From: Enterobacter sp. kpr-6
GTDB lineage: Bacteria; Pseudomonadota; Gammaproteobacteria; Enterobacterales; Enterobacteriaceae
Direction: 5' to 3'
NCBI RefSeq assembly: GCF_900116015.1
Contig: NZ_FOYH01000002.1
Location: forward strand, 482,285-546,284
Length of the DNA stretch: 64,000 nt
The notes beneath the pieces were generated by a model. It had not been told where the DNA came from and did not search any database. It saw only the letters and a program-made list of their open reading frames with translations. The translations under genes and the position numbers were made by a program. Position 1 is the first letter of the stretch. The number at the start of each line of letters is the position of its first letter. Shown in pieces: positions 36,545-46,375 of this stretch.

Positions 36545-38794
36545 ATGAATAACAAACTGAAAGCCCTGACCGTACTGGTCAATATGGGAATTTATGGGGT
36601 CGCGCTTCCACTGCATGCAGAGGAAACATCCGCCGCTGAAGAGACCATCGTGGTCACGGCACAACAGCAGAATCTCCAGGCACCGGGCGTGTCGACCATT
36701 ACCGCCGATGAGATCCGCAAAAATCCTCCGGCACGTGACGTGTCCGAAATCATTCGTACTATGCCGGGCGTAAACCTCACCGGCAACGCCACCAGCGGTC
36801 AGCGCGGCAACAATCGCCAGATTGATATTCGCGGCATGGGCCCGGAAAACACGCTGATCCTCGTGGACGGCAAGCCGATCACCAGCCGTAACTCAGTGCG
36901 TCTGGGCTGGCGCGGCGAGCGCGATACGCGCGGTGACACCAGTTGGGTACCGGCGGATATGATCGAGCGCATTGAAGTGATCCGTGGCCCGGCGGCAGCG
37001 CGTTACGGCAACGGCGCGGCGGGCGGCGTGGTGAATATCATCACCAAAAAAGTCAGCGATGAGTGGCACGGCTCGTGGAATGCCTATTTCAATGCGCCGG
37101 AGCACAAAGACGAAGGCGCGACCAAACGCACCGATTTCAGCCTGACCGGCCCGCTGGGCGGCGATTTCAGCTTCCGTCTGTACGGCAATCTGGATAAAAC
37201 CCAGGCCGACGCGTGGGACATCAACAAAGGCCACCAGTCTGAGCGTACCGGCAACTATGCCGACACCCTTGCCGCAGGCCGCGAAGGGGTGAAAAACAAG
37301 AACATTAACGGCGTGGTGCGCTGGGAATTTGCCCCGATGAACGCGCTGGAGTTTGAAGCGGGTTACAGCCGCCAGGGGAACCTGTACGCGGGCGACACGC
37401 AAAACACCAATAACGACAACAAAACCAACGGACTGGTGAAAGAGAATTACGGCAAAGAAACTAACCGTATTTATCGCCAGAACTACGCGGTCACCTGGAC
37501 CGGCGGCTGGGATAATGGCGTCACCACCAGCACCTGGGCGCAGTACGAGCACACGCGCAACTCGCGTCTCGGCGAAGGTCTGGCGGGCGGCACCGAAGGG
37601 TTGTTCTCCAGCAAAGAATTCAGCGACATCAACCTCTCTGACGTGATGCTGCACAGCGAAGTCAACCTTCCGCTCGATCTGTGGGTGAATCAGAACCTGA
37701 CGCTCGGCACCGAGTGGAACCAGCAGCGCATGAAAGATGGCGCGTCGAACACCCAGGAACTCTCCGGCGGTTCGATTCCGGGTCTCGACAGCAAGGGCCG
37801 CAGCCCGTACTCCAGCGCGGAGATTTTCTCGCTGTTTGCTGAAGACAATATGGAGCTGACCGACAGCACCATGCTGACGCCGGGCCTGCGTTTTGATCAT
37901 CACACCATCGCGGGCAACAACTGGAGCCCGGCGCTGAACCTGTCGCAGGGTCTGGGCGACGATTTCACCCTGAAAATGGGCATCGCCCGCGCCTATAAAG
38001 CGCCGAGCCTGTACCAGACCAACGACAACTACATTCTCTACAGCCGCGGTCAGGGCTGCTACGCCAGCGCCGCTAACGTCGGGTGCTACATGGTCGGCAA
38101 CGACGATCTGAAAGCCGAAACCAGCGTGAACAAAGAGATTGGGCTGGAGTACAAGCACGAAGGCTGGCTGGCCGGGGTGACCTGGTTCCGCAACGATTAC
38201 CGCGACAAGATCGAAGCGGGTTACGCGCCGCTGGGCCAGACCTCCACCACCAAGGTGAAAACCGATATTTACCAGTGGGAAAACGTGCCGAAAGCGGTGG
38301 TTGAAGGGCTGGAAGGCACGCTCAACGTCCCGGTTTCAGAGAGCGTGAACTGGACTAACAACGTGACTTACATGCTGCAAAGTAAGAATAAAAAGACCGG
38401 CGAGCGCCTGTCGATTATTCCTGAGTACACGCTAAACTCGACGCTGAGCTGGCAGGTTCGTGACGATCTGTCACTGCAATCGACCTTCACCTGGTACGGC
38501 AAGCAGCAGCCGAAGAAGTATAACTATCAGGGCGAGCCGACCACCGGTTCCGAAACCAACGAAGTCAGCCCGTACAGCATTGTTGGTCTGAGCGGCACCT
38601 GGGACATGACCAAAAACGTCAGTCTGACCGCAGGCGTGGACAACGTGTTCGACAAACGCCACTGGCGCGCGGGCAACGCCCAGACCACCGGCGGCGTGAC
38701 CAACGGCGTGTCGAGCTACATGTACGGCGCGGGCGCGGAGACGTATAACGAGTCCGGACGCACGTGGTTTATGGGTGTGAATACGCACTTCTGA
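36545..38794 (+). CDS. fepA: Ferric-enterobactin outer-membrane receptor FepA
   Basis: TonB-dependent receptor of 749 residues. A signal peptide ends near LPLHAEE; the TonB box is ETIVVTA. The plug domain (DVSEIIRTMPGVNLTGNATS, IDIRGMGPENTLILVDGKPI) precedes a 22-strand barrel ending in the terminal Phe (VNTHF). The ATG at 36545 (MNNKLKAL) is the E. coli-type start; the frame opens at 36464 but the extra 27 residues lie in the leader. entD follows after a repeat block. Confidence 0.97.
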   Translation: MNNKLKALTVLVNMGIYGVALPLHAEETSAAEETIVVTAQQQNLQAPGVSTITADEIRKNPPARDVSEIIRTMPGVNLTGNATSGQRGNNRQIDIRGMGPENTLILVDGKPITSRNSVRLGWRGERDTRGDTSWVPADMIERIEVIRGPAAARYGNGAAGGVVNIITKKVSDEWHGSWNAYFNAPEHKDEGATKRTDFSLTGPLGGDFSFRLYGNLDKTQADAWDINKGHQSERTGNYADTLAAGREGVKNKNINGVVRWEFAPMNALEFEAGYSRQGNLYAGDTQNTNNDNKTNGLVKENYGKETNRIYRQNYAVTWTGGWDNGVTTSTWAQYEHTRNSRLGEGLAGGTEGLFSSKEFSDINLSDVMLHSEVNLPLDLWVNQNLTLGTEWNQQRMKDGASNTQELSGGSIPGLDSKGRSPYSSAEIFSLFAEDNMELTDSTMLTPGLRFDHHTIAGNNWSPALNLSQGLGDDFTLKMGIARAYKAPSLYQTNDNYILYSRGQGCYASAANVGCYMVGNDDLKAETSVNKEIGLEYKHEGWLAGVTWFRNDYRDKIEAGYAPLGQTSTTKVKTDIYQWENVPKAVVEGLEGTLNVPVSESVNWTNNVTYMLQSKNKKTGERLSIIPEYTLNSTLSWQVRDDLSLQSTFTWYGKQQPKKYNYQGEPTTGSETNEVSPYSIVGLSGTWDMTKNVSLTAGVDNVFDKRHWRAGNAQTTGGVTNGVSSYMYGAGAETYNESGRTWFMGVNTHF

Positions 38795-38806
38795 TGATTG
38801 CTTTAC

Positions 38807-38948
38807 ACCCTCACCCCGGCCCTCTCCCTTAGGGAGAGGGAGGTTTATGTCCCCTCTCCCTCAGGGAGAGGGTGAAAGGCGGGCCTGAGTGCGCACTCGA
38901 TCAGTCCCCTCTCCCTAAGGGAGAGGGTTAGGGTGAAGGTGAAGGTGA
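38807..38948. repeat. Hairpin-repeat block 7, between fepA and entD
   Basis: Three cores, the second inverted relative to the first, with the accessory motif GGCGGGCCTGAGTGCGCACT. It ends in a GGTGAAGGTGAAGGTGAAA run directly before entD. Confidence 0.9.
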
Positions 38949-38967
38949 AAATAACCAAAGGATCACC

Positions 38968-39603
38968 ATGCAAACCACGCACACCACCCTGTCCCTCGCC
39001 CGCCACACCCTGCACCGCGTCGACTTCGATCCCGCCACCTTCACCGCCGCCGATCTCTTCTGGCTGCCGCATCACGCCGCGCTGCACCACACCTCCCCCA
39101 AGCGTCAGCGGGAGCATCTGGCCGGTCGTCTTGCCGCCTTTTACGCCCTTGGTGCCATTCCCCCCATCGCGGCCTCCCGCGCTCCGCTGTGGCCTGCGGG
39201 AGTGTTCGGCAGCATCAGCCACTGCGCTTCCACCGCGCTGGCGGTGATTTCCTCTCAACCCGTGGGCGTCGATATCGAAACCCTGTTCAGCGAGCAAACC
39301 TGCGCGGAACTCACTGACAGTATTATTGATGACCAGGAGCACGCGGTATTACGCCACTCTCCCCTGCCGTTCCCGCAGGCCTTAACGCTCGCCTTTTCCG
39401 CCAAAGAGAGTCTCTACAAAGCCTTTTCCGCCGACGCCCTGCCCCTGCCCGGCTTTGCCAGCGCGAAAATCACGGCGCTCACCGCCACCGATTTAACCCT
39501 CTGTATTACCGATTATTTTTCCCCGGCACGCGCCGGTGAGACGGTCCTCGTCGCCTGGCAATTGGCGCATAATCAGGTCATCACCCTCGCCTCAGGATCG
39601 TGA
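38968..39603 (+). CDS. entD: Phosphopantetheinyl transferase EntD
   Basis: Sfp-type phosphopantetheinyl transferase of 211 residues. It activates the EntB and EntF carrier domains. Motifs are FGSISHCASTALAVIS, the metal-binding PVGVDIETL and the FSAKESLYKAFS helix. AAGGATCACC precedes the ATG. It is downstream of fepA, as in E. coli. Confidence 0.95.
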   Translation: MQTTHTTLSLARHTLHRVDFDPATFTAADLFWLPHHAALHHTSPKRQREHLAGRLAAFYALGAIPPIAASRAPLWPAGVFGSISHCASTALAVISSQPVGVDIETLFSEQTCAELTDSIIDDQEHAVLRHSPLPFPQALTLAFSAKESLYKAFSADALPLPGFASAKITALTATDLTLCITDYFSPARAGETVLVAWQLAHNQVITLASGS

Positions 39604-39610
39604 TCCTTTT
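39594..39610 (+). terminator. Possible terminator overlapping the entD stop
   Basis: AGGATC (39594-39599) and GATCCT (39602-39607) form a compact hairpin followed by TTTTCTCCTTTT. The loop is very small, so efficiency is uncertain. Confidence 0.4.
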
Positions 39611-39672
39611 CTCCTTTTAAGAAATTAGCTGCGCAAACCGTAGACAGTTCGCCATCGTAGCCTTATCGTTAA

Positions 39673-40662
<990 letters not shown>

Positions 40663-40674
40663 CGCGGAGGCGCT

Positions 40675-41283
40675 ATGTCGTTAAAACAATGGGGTGCGGC
40701 ACTCGTCGGGTGCACCACCCTGTTGCTTGCGGCCTGCACGGTAGTGGATCTGGACGAGAACGGCAAGCCGATACTGCCTGCCGATCCGAATGCCAAAGCC
40801 AGTTTTGACAACCAGACTCCCCAGCAGATCGCGCAACAAACCTGGCAGAGCCGCGTCATTGACGCCGCTAATCAACACGCGCTGGATGCGACCGCCCTCG
40901 CCGCCCAGCTAAAAACCCCGGCGGAGAAACCGCAAAGTGTCTTTGTGCGCCTGACCAGTCAGGTGGAGCGGATCGACACCAGCAACCCGCGCGAGCAAAA
41001 ACTGGTGCTGAACGTGAACGGACAGCCGCTTGAAGTGCAGTTTGGGCCGGTGGTGCGCGGCAACGCGATCCGCGAGGCGACCGGCTTTAAGTTTGAAGAC
41101 TTTACCAACCAGGTACAGTTTGCACAGCTTTCCCGCGCCTACAACCGCGAGGCGATTAAACATCTGCCGAAAGTGGATGAGTCCTGGGCGGGTAAAAAAG
41201 CAACGCTGCTGATGGCGGTAACGTTACGCGGCGGGAAGGCAGAGGACGCGGTGGCGTTGACGGCGAAACAGGAGGCAGAGTAA
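40675..41283 (+). CDS. DUF2291 lipoprotein
   Basis: Protein of 202 residues with a lipobox (LLLAACTVVDLD, Cys near residue 21), so it is a predicted lipoprotein. The sequence KASFDNQTPQQIAQQTWQSRVIDAA fits DUF2291, a family found next to ribose/erythritol-type ABC transporters. It lies between the binding protein and the ATPase and shares one base with the ATPase start (TAATG). Its role is unknown; it may help the binding protein or anchor the complex. Confidence 0.82.
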   Translation: MSLKQWGAALVGCTTLLLAACTVVDLDENGKPILPADPNAKASFDNQTPQQIAQQTWQSRVIDAANQHALDATALAAQLKTPAEKPQSVFVRLTSQVERIDTSNPREQKLVLNVNGQPLEVQFGPVVRGNAIREATGFKFEDFTNQVQFAQLSRAYNREAIKHLPKVDESWAGKKATLLMAVTLRGGKAEDAVALTAKQEAE

Positions 41284-42809
41284 TGAGCGACGCACCTTCC
41301 GATGAGATCATCCTGCGCACGCGCGGCATGTCGATGCTGTTCCCCGGCACCGTGGCGCTGGATAACGTCGATTACAACGTCTGGCGCGGCAAGGTGAACG
41401 TCATCATCGGCGAGAACGGCGCGGGCAAATCGACGCTGATGAAAATCCTCGCCGGTGTCCAGCAGCCGAGCCTCGGCGAAATGTGGCTTAACGGGAAAAA
41501 GGTGCATTTTGCCAATACCCGCGAAGCCGCCGCCCACGGTATCGGCATGGTGCATCAGGAGCTGAACCTGTTTGAAAACTTAAGCGTCGCCGAGAACGTC
41601 TTTCTGGGGCGCGAGCTACAAAAAGGGCTTGCGCCGATCCACGAGGCGGAGCAGGAGAAGCGCACCGCCGAACTGCTCGCGCGCCTCGATCAGCCGATCT
41701 CCCCGCGTGAAACGGTCGGCAACCTGAAAGTCGGGCAGCAGCAACTGGTGGAGATCGCCAAAGCGCTGGCCGAGGACGCCGACATTCTGATCCTCGACGA
41801 GCCGACCTCGGCGCTGAGTAAAACGGAAGTGGAGATTTTGTTCCGCGTGATCCGCGAACTCACCCGCCAGGGGGTGTCGATTATCTATATTTCGCACCGC
41901 TTAGAAGAGCTGATGGCGATTGGCGATGTGATCACCATTTTGCGCGACGGCAAATTCCAGGCCGAAGCCAAAGTCAGCGACATCGACGTGCCGTGGATCG
42001 TGCGCGAAATGCTCGGCAGCGATCCGGTGAGCAACTTTCTTACGCCGGGCCGCAGTTTTGGCGCGCCGGTGCTGGAAGCGGAACACATCACCAGCGTCAA
42101 TGCGGCGGGTAACGCGGTGGTCAACGACGTCAGTTTTAAAGTCCACGCCGGGGAAATCGTCGGCATTTATGGGCTGATGGGCGCGGGTCGCACGGAGCTG
42201 TTCGAATGTATGCTCGGCACCGAGCGCAACTATCTCGGCAAACTGTGGCTGGACAGCAAACCGGTGCCGCAGCGGTTAAACACCGCCGAGCGTATCCGCA
42301 TGGGGATGAGCCTGGTGCCGGAAGATCGCAAGCGCACCGGGATTTTCCCGATTTCATCGGTGGCCTCAAACCTGACCATCGCCAGCCTGTGGCGGCGGCT
42401 GGAGAGCGGCTTTGCCATCTCGCAAAAAGATGAACAGGCGGTAGTCGCTAATACCATCGGCGATCTGTCGATCAAAGTCTCCTCACCGGAAGTGGAAATT
42501 CAGGCGCTCTCCGGCGGCAATCAGCAAAAAGTGGTGATCGGCCGCTCGCTGCTCACCAATCCGAAAATCCTGTTTCTTGATGAGCCGACGCGCGGCATCG
42601 ACGTGGGGGCCAAAGCCGACGTTTTTCGCATGATGGTGCAACTCTCGGAACAGGGGATCGCGGTGGTGTTTTCCACCTCCGATCTGAAAGAAATCATGGC
42701 GGTATCTGACCGCATTCTGGTGATGTCCGGCGGCAAACTGACCGCCGATATCGTACGCGATCAGGCCGAAGAGTCGGCACTGGTAACGGCAAGTGCTCAG
42801 GGGTTCTGA
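41283..42809 (+). CDS. Sugar/polyol-type ABC transporter ATPase (two domains)
   Basis: Fused ATPase of 508 residues, RbsA/MglA family. The first domain has Walker A GENGAGKST, signature-like LKVGQQQ and Walker B ILDEPTSAL. The second has GLMGAGRTE, the signature LSGGNQQK and Walker B LFLDEPTRG. The last residues run close to the permease start. Confidence 0.92.
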   Translation: MSDAPSDEIILRTRGMSMLFPGTVALDNVDYNVWRGKVNVIIGENGAGKSTLMKILAGVQQPSLGEMWLNGKKVHFANTREAAAHGIGMVHQELNLFENLSVAENVFLGRELQKGLAPIHEAEQEKRTAELLARLDQPISPRETVGNLKVGQQQLVEIAKALAEDADILILDEPTSALSKTEVEILFRVIRELTRQGVSIIYISHRLEELMAIGDVITILRDGKFQAEAKVSDIDVPWIVREMLGSDPVSNFLTPGRSFGAPVLEAEHITSVNAAGNAVVNDVSFKVHAGEIVGIYGLMGAGRTELFECMLGTERNYLGKLWLDSKPVPQRLNTAERIRMGMSLVPEDRKRTGIFPISSVASNLTIASLWRRLESGFAISQKDEQAVVANTIGDLSIKVSSPEVEIQALSGGNQQKVVIGRSLLTNPKILFLDEPTRGIDVGAKADVFRMMVQLSEQGIAVVFSTSDLKEIMAVSDRILVMSGGKLTADIVRDQAEESALVTASAQGF

Positions 42810-42810
42810 T

Positions 42811-43899
42811 ATGAAAACGACACATTCGGTTGCGGTCGCGCCAGGCGGCGGAACTGCACTCACGCGGGAAAATATTCTGCTGCTGTTACTCAAGCTGCGC
42901 ACCTTTATTGCTCTGTTTTTGATCGTCGGCTTTTTTACCGCCACCGTACCGGGATTTCTCTCGGCGGGAAGCCTGGTGATCATGATCAAACACATCGCCA
43001 TTAACGCGTTTCTGGCGCTCGGCATCACCTTTGTGATCATCACCGCCGGGATAGACCTGTCGATTGGCGCAACCCTTGGCCTGTGCGGGATGATCGCCGG
43101 ATGGCTTATCACCAAAGGGATCGTGCTGCCGATGTTTGGCATCGCGATTTTCCCAAGCGTGTGGGTGATTGTGCCGCTGGTGCTGCTGATCGGCGGACTA
43201 ATAGGCGCGACCAACGGCTGGATCATCACCCGCTATAACGTCGCGCCCTTTATCTGCACGCTCGGCACCATGTACGTGCTGCGCGGCGCGGCGATGCTCA
43301 CCTCCGACGGGCAGACCTTTCCGGGGCTTTCGGGCAATCCGCAGTTGGGTAATACCGGGTTTGATGAGATTGGCGCAGGCACTCTGTTTGGCATTCCGTG
43401 GGCGATCTGGATGATGATCGTGCTGGCGATAGCCATTGCCTACGTTGCCCGCCGCCTGCCGTTTGGCCGCCATGTCTACGCGATTGGCGATAACGAACGC
43501 GCGGCGGAGCTGTCCGGGGTGAAGGTGAAGCAGATCAAAATCTGGGTTTATACGCTCTCCGGCCTGTGCGCGGCGATCGCCGGGATCGTGGTCTCCGCCC
43601 AGCTTTCCGCCAGCCACCCGGCGAACGGCACGGCGTTTGAGATGAACGCGATTGCAGCCGTGGTGCTCGGCGGCACGTCGCTGGCGGGTGGTCGCGGCAC
43701 GATTCTGGGTACGCTTATCGGCGCATTCGTGATCGGCTTTCTGGCCGACGGACTGGTGATGATGGGCGTGAGCGAGTTCTGGCAGATGGTGATTAAAGGG
43801 ATTGTGATTATCGTGGCGGTGATTATCGACCAGATGCAAAACCGGATGCAGCAAAAAGCGGCTGTGGTGGCGCAAAAGGCGGTGATGGAAGGGAAGTAG
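42811..43899 (+). CDS. Sugar/polyol-type ABC transporter permease
   Basis: RbsC/BPD_transp_2-family permease of 362 residues. Signatures are FVIITAGIDLSIGATLGLCGMI, the coupling segment YAIGDNERAAELSGVKVKQIKIWVY and AIAAVVLGGTSLAGGRGTILGTLIGA. The ATG at 42811 (MKTTHSVAVAPGG) is favoured over an in-frame start at 42793 inside the ATPase gene. It is the last gene of the operon, followed by a repeat block facing the flagellin gene. Confidence 0.9.
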   Translation: MKTTHSVAVAPGGGTALTRENILLLLLKLRTFIALFLIVGFFTATVPGFLSAGSLVIMIKHIAINAFLALGITFVIITAGIDLSIGATLGLCGMIAGWLITKGIVLPMFGIAIFPSVWVIVPLVLLIGGLIGATNGWIITRYNVAPFICTLGTMYVLRGAAMLTSDGQTFPGLSGNPQLGNTGFDEIGAGTLFGIPWAIWMMIVLAIAIAYVARRLPFGRHVYAIGDNERAAELSGVKVKQIKIWVYTLSGLCAAIAGIVVSAQLSASHPANGTAFEMNAIAAVVLGGTSLAGGRGTILGTLIGAFVIGFLADGLVMMGVSEFWQMVIKGIVIIVAVIIDQMQNRMQQKAAVVAQKAVMEGK

Positions 43900-43910
43900 G
43901 GTTTGTAAAA

Positions 43911-44079
43911 CACCCTCACGTTAAAGCACCCTCACCCCTCCCTCTCCCTCAGGGAGAGGGAGATAACAGCACCCTCACCCCTGCCCTCTCCCTTAGGGAG
44001 AGGGTGAAAGGCGGGCCCGAGTTGTGCGCGGGCTGTCCCCTCTCCCTCAGGGAGAGGGTTAGGGTGAGGGTGAGGGTGA
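43911..44079. repeat. Hairpin-repeat block 8
   Basis: Three full cores preceded by an isolated CACCCTCAC half, with the accessory motif AAAGGCGGGCCCGAGTTGTG. It marks the join between the ABC operon and the flagellar locus and lies between convergent genes. Confidence 0.9.
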
Positions 44080-44088
44080 AACGACCCC

Positions 44089-44991
44089 TTACTGCAGCAG
44101 GCTCGACACCATACCCGACATGCTGTTGGACTGCTTCAGCATACTGATACTGGTCTGCATCAATACCTGCTCTTTCGACATGTTGGACGCTTCCAGCGCG
44201 TAGTCGGTATCCATAATGTTCCCGATCGCCACGTTGGTATTATCTTGCATGCTTTGCAGGTTGCTGGCGGTATCATTCAGACGGTTGATGGACGCACCCA
44301 GCGTAGACTGGATTTTACCCACACCGCTCATCACATCGCTGATGGCGCTGATGGTGGCAGTTGCTGACGCAGAAGACATCAGTTCTTTACCGCTGGCTGC
44401 CGTGCCGCCTGCGCCGTCAGTACCATAATCACCTTTGAACGATGCGCTCAGCGCGCTCAGGCTGGTCGCCAGATCGCCCACTTGCTTAGAGATGTTCACG
44501 GTCATCTGATCGGTAGACTCAGAACCCACCTGGAAAGTCACGCCAGAGGTGCCGGTGAACAGGCCGCTGGCGGATTTGTTGAACAGGTTGGTGCCGCCGT
44601 AGGTGGTGTTTTGCAGCATATCGGACATCTCTTCGCCCAGTTCGTCGAACTCGGACTGCATCGCCGCACGGTCGTCATCGCTGTACGTTCCGTTCGCTGC
44701 TTGTGTAGAGAGGTCTTTCATACGACCCAGAATGTCATTCATTTCATCAAACATACCATCCGCAGTTTGCAGCATCGCGGTCGCGTCAGCGATGTTGCGC
44801 TGGGCAACAGCCATGCCGCTGGCCTGCGCGGTCAGACGGTTGGCAATCTGCTTGCCCGCCGCATCGTCAGAAGACGAGTTGATGCGGTTACCGGTTGCCA
44901 GGCGTTCCATCGACTGACTCAGGGACGCATTGCTGGTGTTGATGGCGTTTACCGCTGCCATGGAGGCGGCGTTGGTATTAATAGATAACAT
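44089..44991 (-). CDS. lafA: Lateral-type flagellin
   Basis: Short flagellin of 300 residues. The conserved N-terminal D0/D1 (MLSINTNAASMAAVNAINTSNASLSQSMERLATGNRINSS...) and the C-terminal D1/D0 (NRLNDTASNLQSMQDNTNVAIGNIMDTDYALEASNMSKEQVLMQTSISMLKQS) are complete. Only a small central domain (about residues 150-205) remains, much less than polar FliC, as in lateral LafA flagellins. It has no cysteine and nine lysines, with Ser/Thr-rich stretches that could carry O-linked groups. AGGAGT precedes the ATG. A sigma-28-like element lies upstream. Confidence 0.93.
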   Translation of the reverse strand: MLSINTNAASMAAVNAINTSNASLSQSMERLATGNRINSSSDDAAGKQIANRLTAQASGMAVAQRNIADATAMLQTADGMFDEMNDILGRMKDLSTQAANGTYSDDDRAAMQSEFDELGEEMSDMLQNTTYGGTNLFNKSASGLFTGTSGVTFQVGSESTDQMTVNISKQVGDLATSLSALSASFKGDYGTDGAGGTAASGKELMSSASATATISAISDVMSGVGKIQSTLGASINRLNDTASNLQSMQDNTNVAIGNIMDTDYALEASNMSKEQVLMQTSISMLKQSNSMSGMVSSLLQ

Positions 44992-45039
44992 GACGTACTA
45001 CTCCTTGTTGAATGTCTTTATAACGTTGGACAAAGAGAG

Positions 45040-45068
45040 AAAACGACCGCCCCTTCGCTAAAATTAAA
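45040..45068 (-). promoter_or_regulatory. Candidate sigma-28-like promoter of flagellin
   Basis: On the minus strand TTTAAT (45068-45063), 15 bases, then GTCGTTTT (45047-45040). It resembles the canonical TAAA-N15-GCCGATAA only partly, but shares its shape with the elements before flgK and flgM. It lies about 50 bases before the ATG. Confidence 0.4.
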
Positions 45069-45371
45069 TGGGGTGATAAAAATTTTTATTCCGTCATCGC
45101 TACCCGCACGTTCACTGTTCCTCATTCGTTAAAATTAATTACCTTTTAATGATTCTTCGGTGCGCACCCGCCAATAGCACAAATAAATTAAAATGCACAT
45201 ATCACGGTAACTTACAATTAAGTAAATTCTTAATCCCCGAATGACGCTGTAAGAAGATTTTGCAGTCCACACAGGCAGATCTCCCTGCATTGATATATTT
45301 TTAAAACAGGCGTCAGGGTGATGTCATCATCACTTTTGATTTAATTAACATTATTTATGCTAACGCTTTTC

Positions 45372-45402
45372 CGTTTTTCTGATGAGTAACAAAGGAAAAA
45401 CG
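45372..45402. promoter_or_regulatory. Inverted repeat upstream of lafZ
   Basis: CGTTTTTC (45372-45379) and GAAAAACG (45395-45402) are perfect inverted arms with a 15-base spacer, 35 bases before the lafZ ATG. It could be an operator or an mRNA leader hairpin. Confidence 0.35.
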
Positions 45403-45436
45403 ATTTCACTGTCTGGTATTTACTAAAAAGAATCTT

Positions 45437-46375
45437 ATGCAAATTATTATTAACAAATGGCGACTCGATACCTCGCTTAACGCGCTTATCCACTGTGAGA
45501 CAGGCGAAATACAACGCCTGGGCGAGTTCCATTTCATTTTGCTGGAAACCTTCATTCAACATGCCGGAGAAGTGCTGCCCCGCGCATGGCTGATCAACGA
45601 GGTCTGGAAAAACCGGGTGGTGGGTAACAACAGCCTGCCAACCGCCATTTATGCGCTGCGGGTGGCGCTGGGCGACGATGGCCGGGTCCAGGAGATCATT
45701 AAAACCGTCCCCAAAAAAGGCTATGTTTTTAATAAAGATTTTATTACCGAACGGGCTGATGACGACGCGGAAAATACAGGGGCCGGGGAAGCAGTCTTAT
45801 TCAGTCCGGCAAGCGCACCGGTTAGTGATGACACCCCGGACGCGGTGGCTGAATCTCCCCCGCTCCCGGACGGGAGTGAACCCGTTGCGCCGGTAAAAAA
45901 AGCGTCACGGCGGACAAAAAGTTTGCTGCTGATTTTTACGCTGTTGCTGGCAGCAGGCATTTCCTGGGGCCTGATGAAAGGTTTTCACCGGGAAACACCG
46001 GTAGCAAACAATGATGTAACAAACCCGGACACGCTGTTATTACACGAAGAAAAAAACCTTGAGACAAATCGCATCGCCTTATTTCATCTGCGGCGCAATA
46101 ACGATGAAATTCACGCATCACAATTAACCGCTCACATACCGGCACACTTAAAGAAAATTAATGCGCTTTTAGAGACAAAACAGGCGTCATTAACCCTTTA
46201 TTATTACACCACGATGCCGAGATTATCCTTATCGCTTTTAATTACCGACCGTTGCAAGCAGCAAAATCAATTAATTATGGGCATTCAGAACTGGCAGCGC
46301 AGTGCCGATGAATTAGGCTCGCTGGTTTATCAGGAAGTGGAGAGAACGTTAAATGAAATGCCTGTCTGTCAGTAA
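45437..46375 (+). CDS. lafZ: ToxR/CadC-like transmembrane regulator (LafZ-like)
   Basis: Regulator of 312 residues. The N-terminal OmpR/ToxR-type winged helix spans residues 1-105 (INEVWKNRVVGNNSLPTAIYALRVALGDDGR, IKTVPKKGYVF). An acidic proline-rich linker follows, then a single membrane helix near residues 156-176 (SLLLIFTLLLAAGISWGLM) and a periplasmic domain of about 135 residues with two cysteines (DRCKQQ and the final MPVCQ). Flag-2 loci carry such a regulator (lafZ) next to flagellin. Its C-terminus overlaps the next gene by 23 bases. It likely senses an envelope signal; which genes it controls is unknown. Confidence 0.78.
   Translation: MQIIINKWRLDTSLNALIHCETGEIQRLGEFHFILLETFIQHAGEVLPRAWLINEVWKNRVVGNNSLPTAIYALRVALGDDGRVQEIIKTVPKKGYVFNKDFITERADDDAENTGAGEAVLFSPASAPVSDDTPDAVAESPPLPDGSEPVAPVKKASRRTKSLLLIFTLLLAAGISWGLMKGFHRETPVANNDVTNPDTLLLHEEKNLETNRIALFHLRRNNDEIHASQLTAHIPAHLKKINALLETKQASLTLYYYTTMPRLSLSLLITDRCKQQNQLIMGIQNWQRSADELGSLVYQEVERTLNEMPVCQ

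Larger units (their letters stand above)
44992..45436. other. AT-rich divergent intergenic region, flagellin / lafZ
   Basis: A 445-bp gene-free region, clearly more AT-rich than its neighbours (runs such as AAAAATTTTTATT and TTGATTTAATTAACATTATT). It must hold the flagellin and lafZ promoters. I see a sigma-28-like element near flagellin and an inverted repeat near lafZ. The 73-residue frame antisense to lafZ (45341-45562) has no supporting features. Confidence 0.6.

Noticed and set aside
36893..38158. 421-residue frame antisense to fepA
   Set aside because: fepA is unambiguous; the antisense has no motif and arises from codon bias.
45341..45562. 73-residue antisense frame at the lafZ start
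   Set aside because: Mostly AT-rich promoter DNA; no family or ribosome-binding site.
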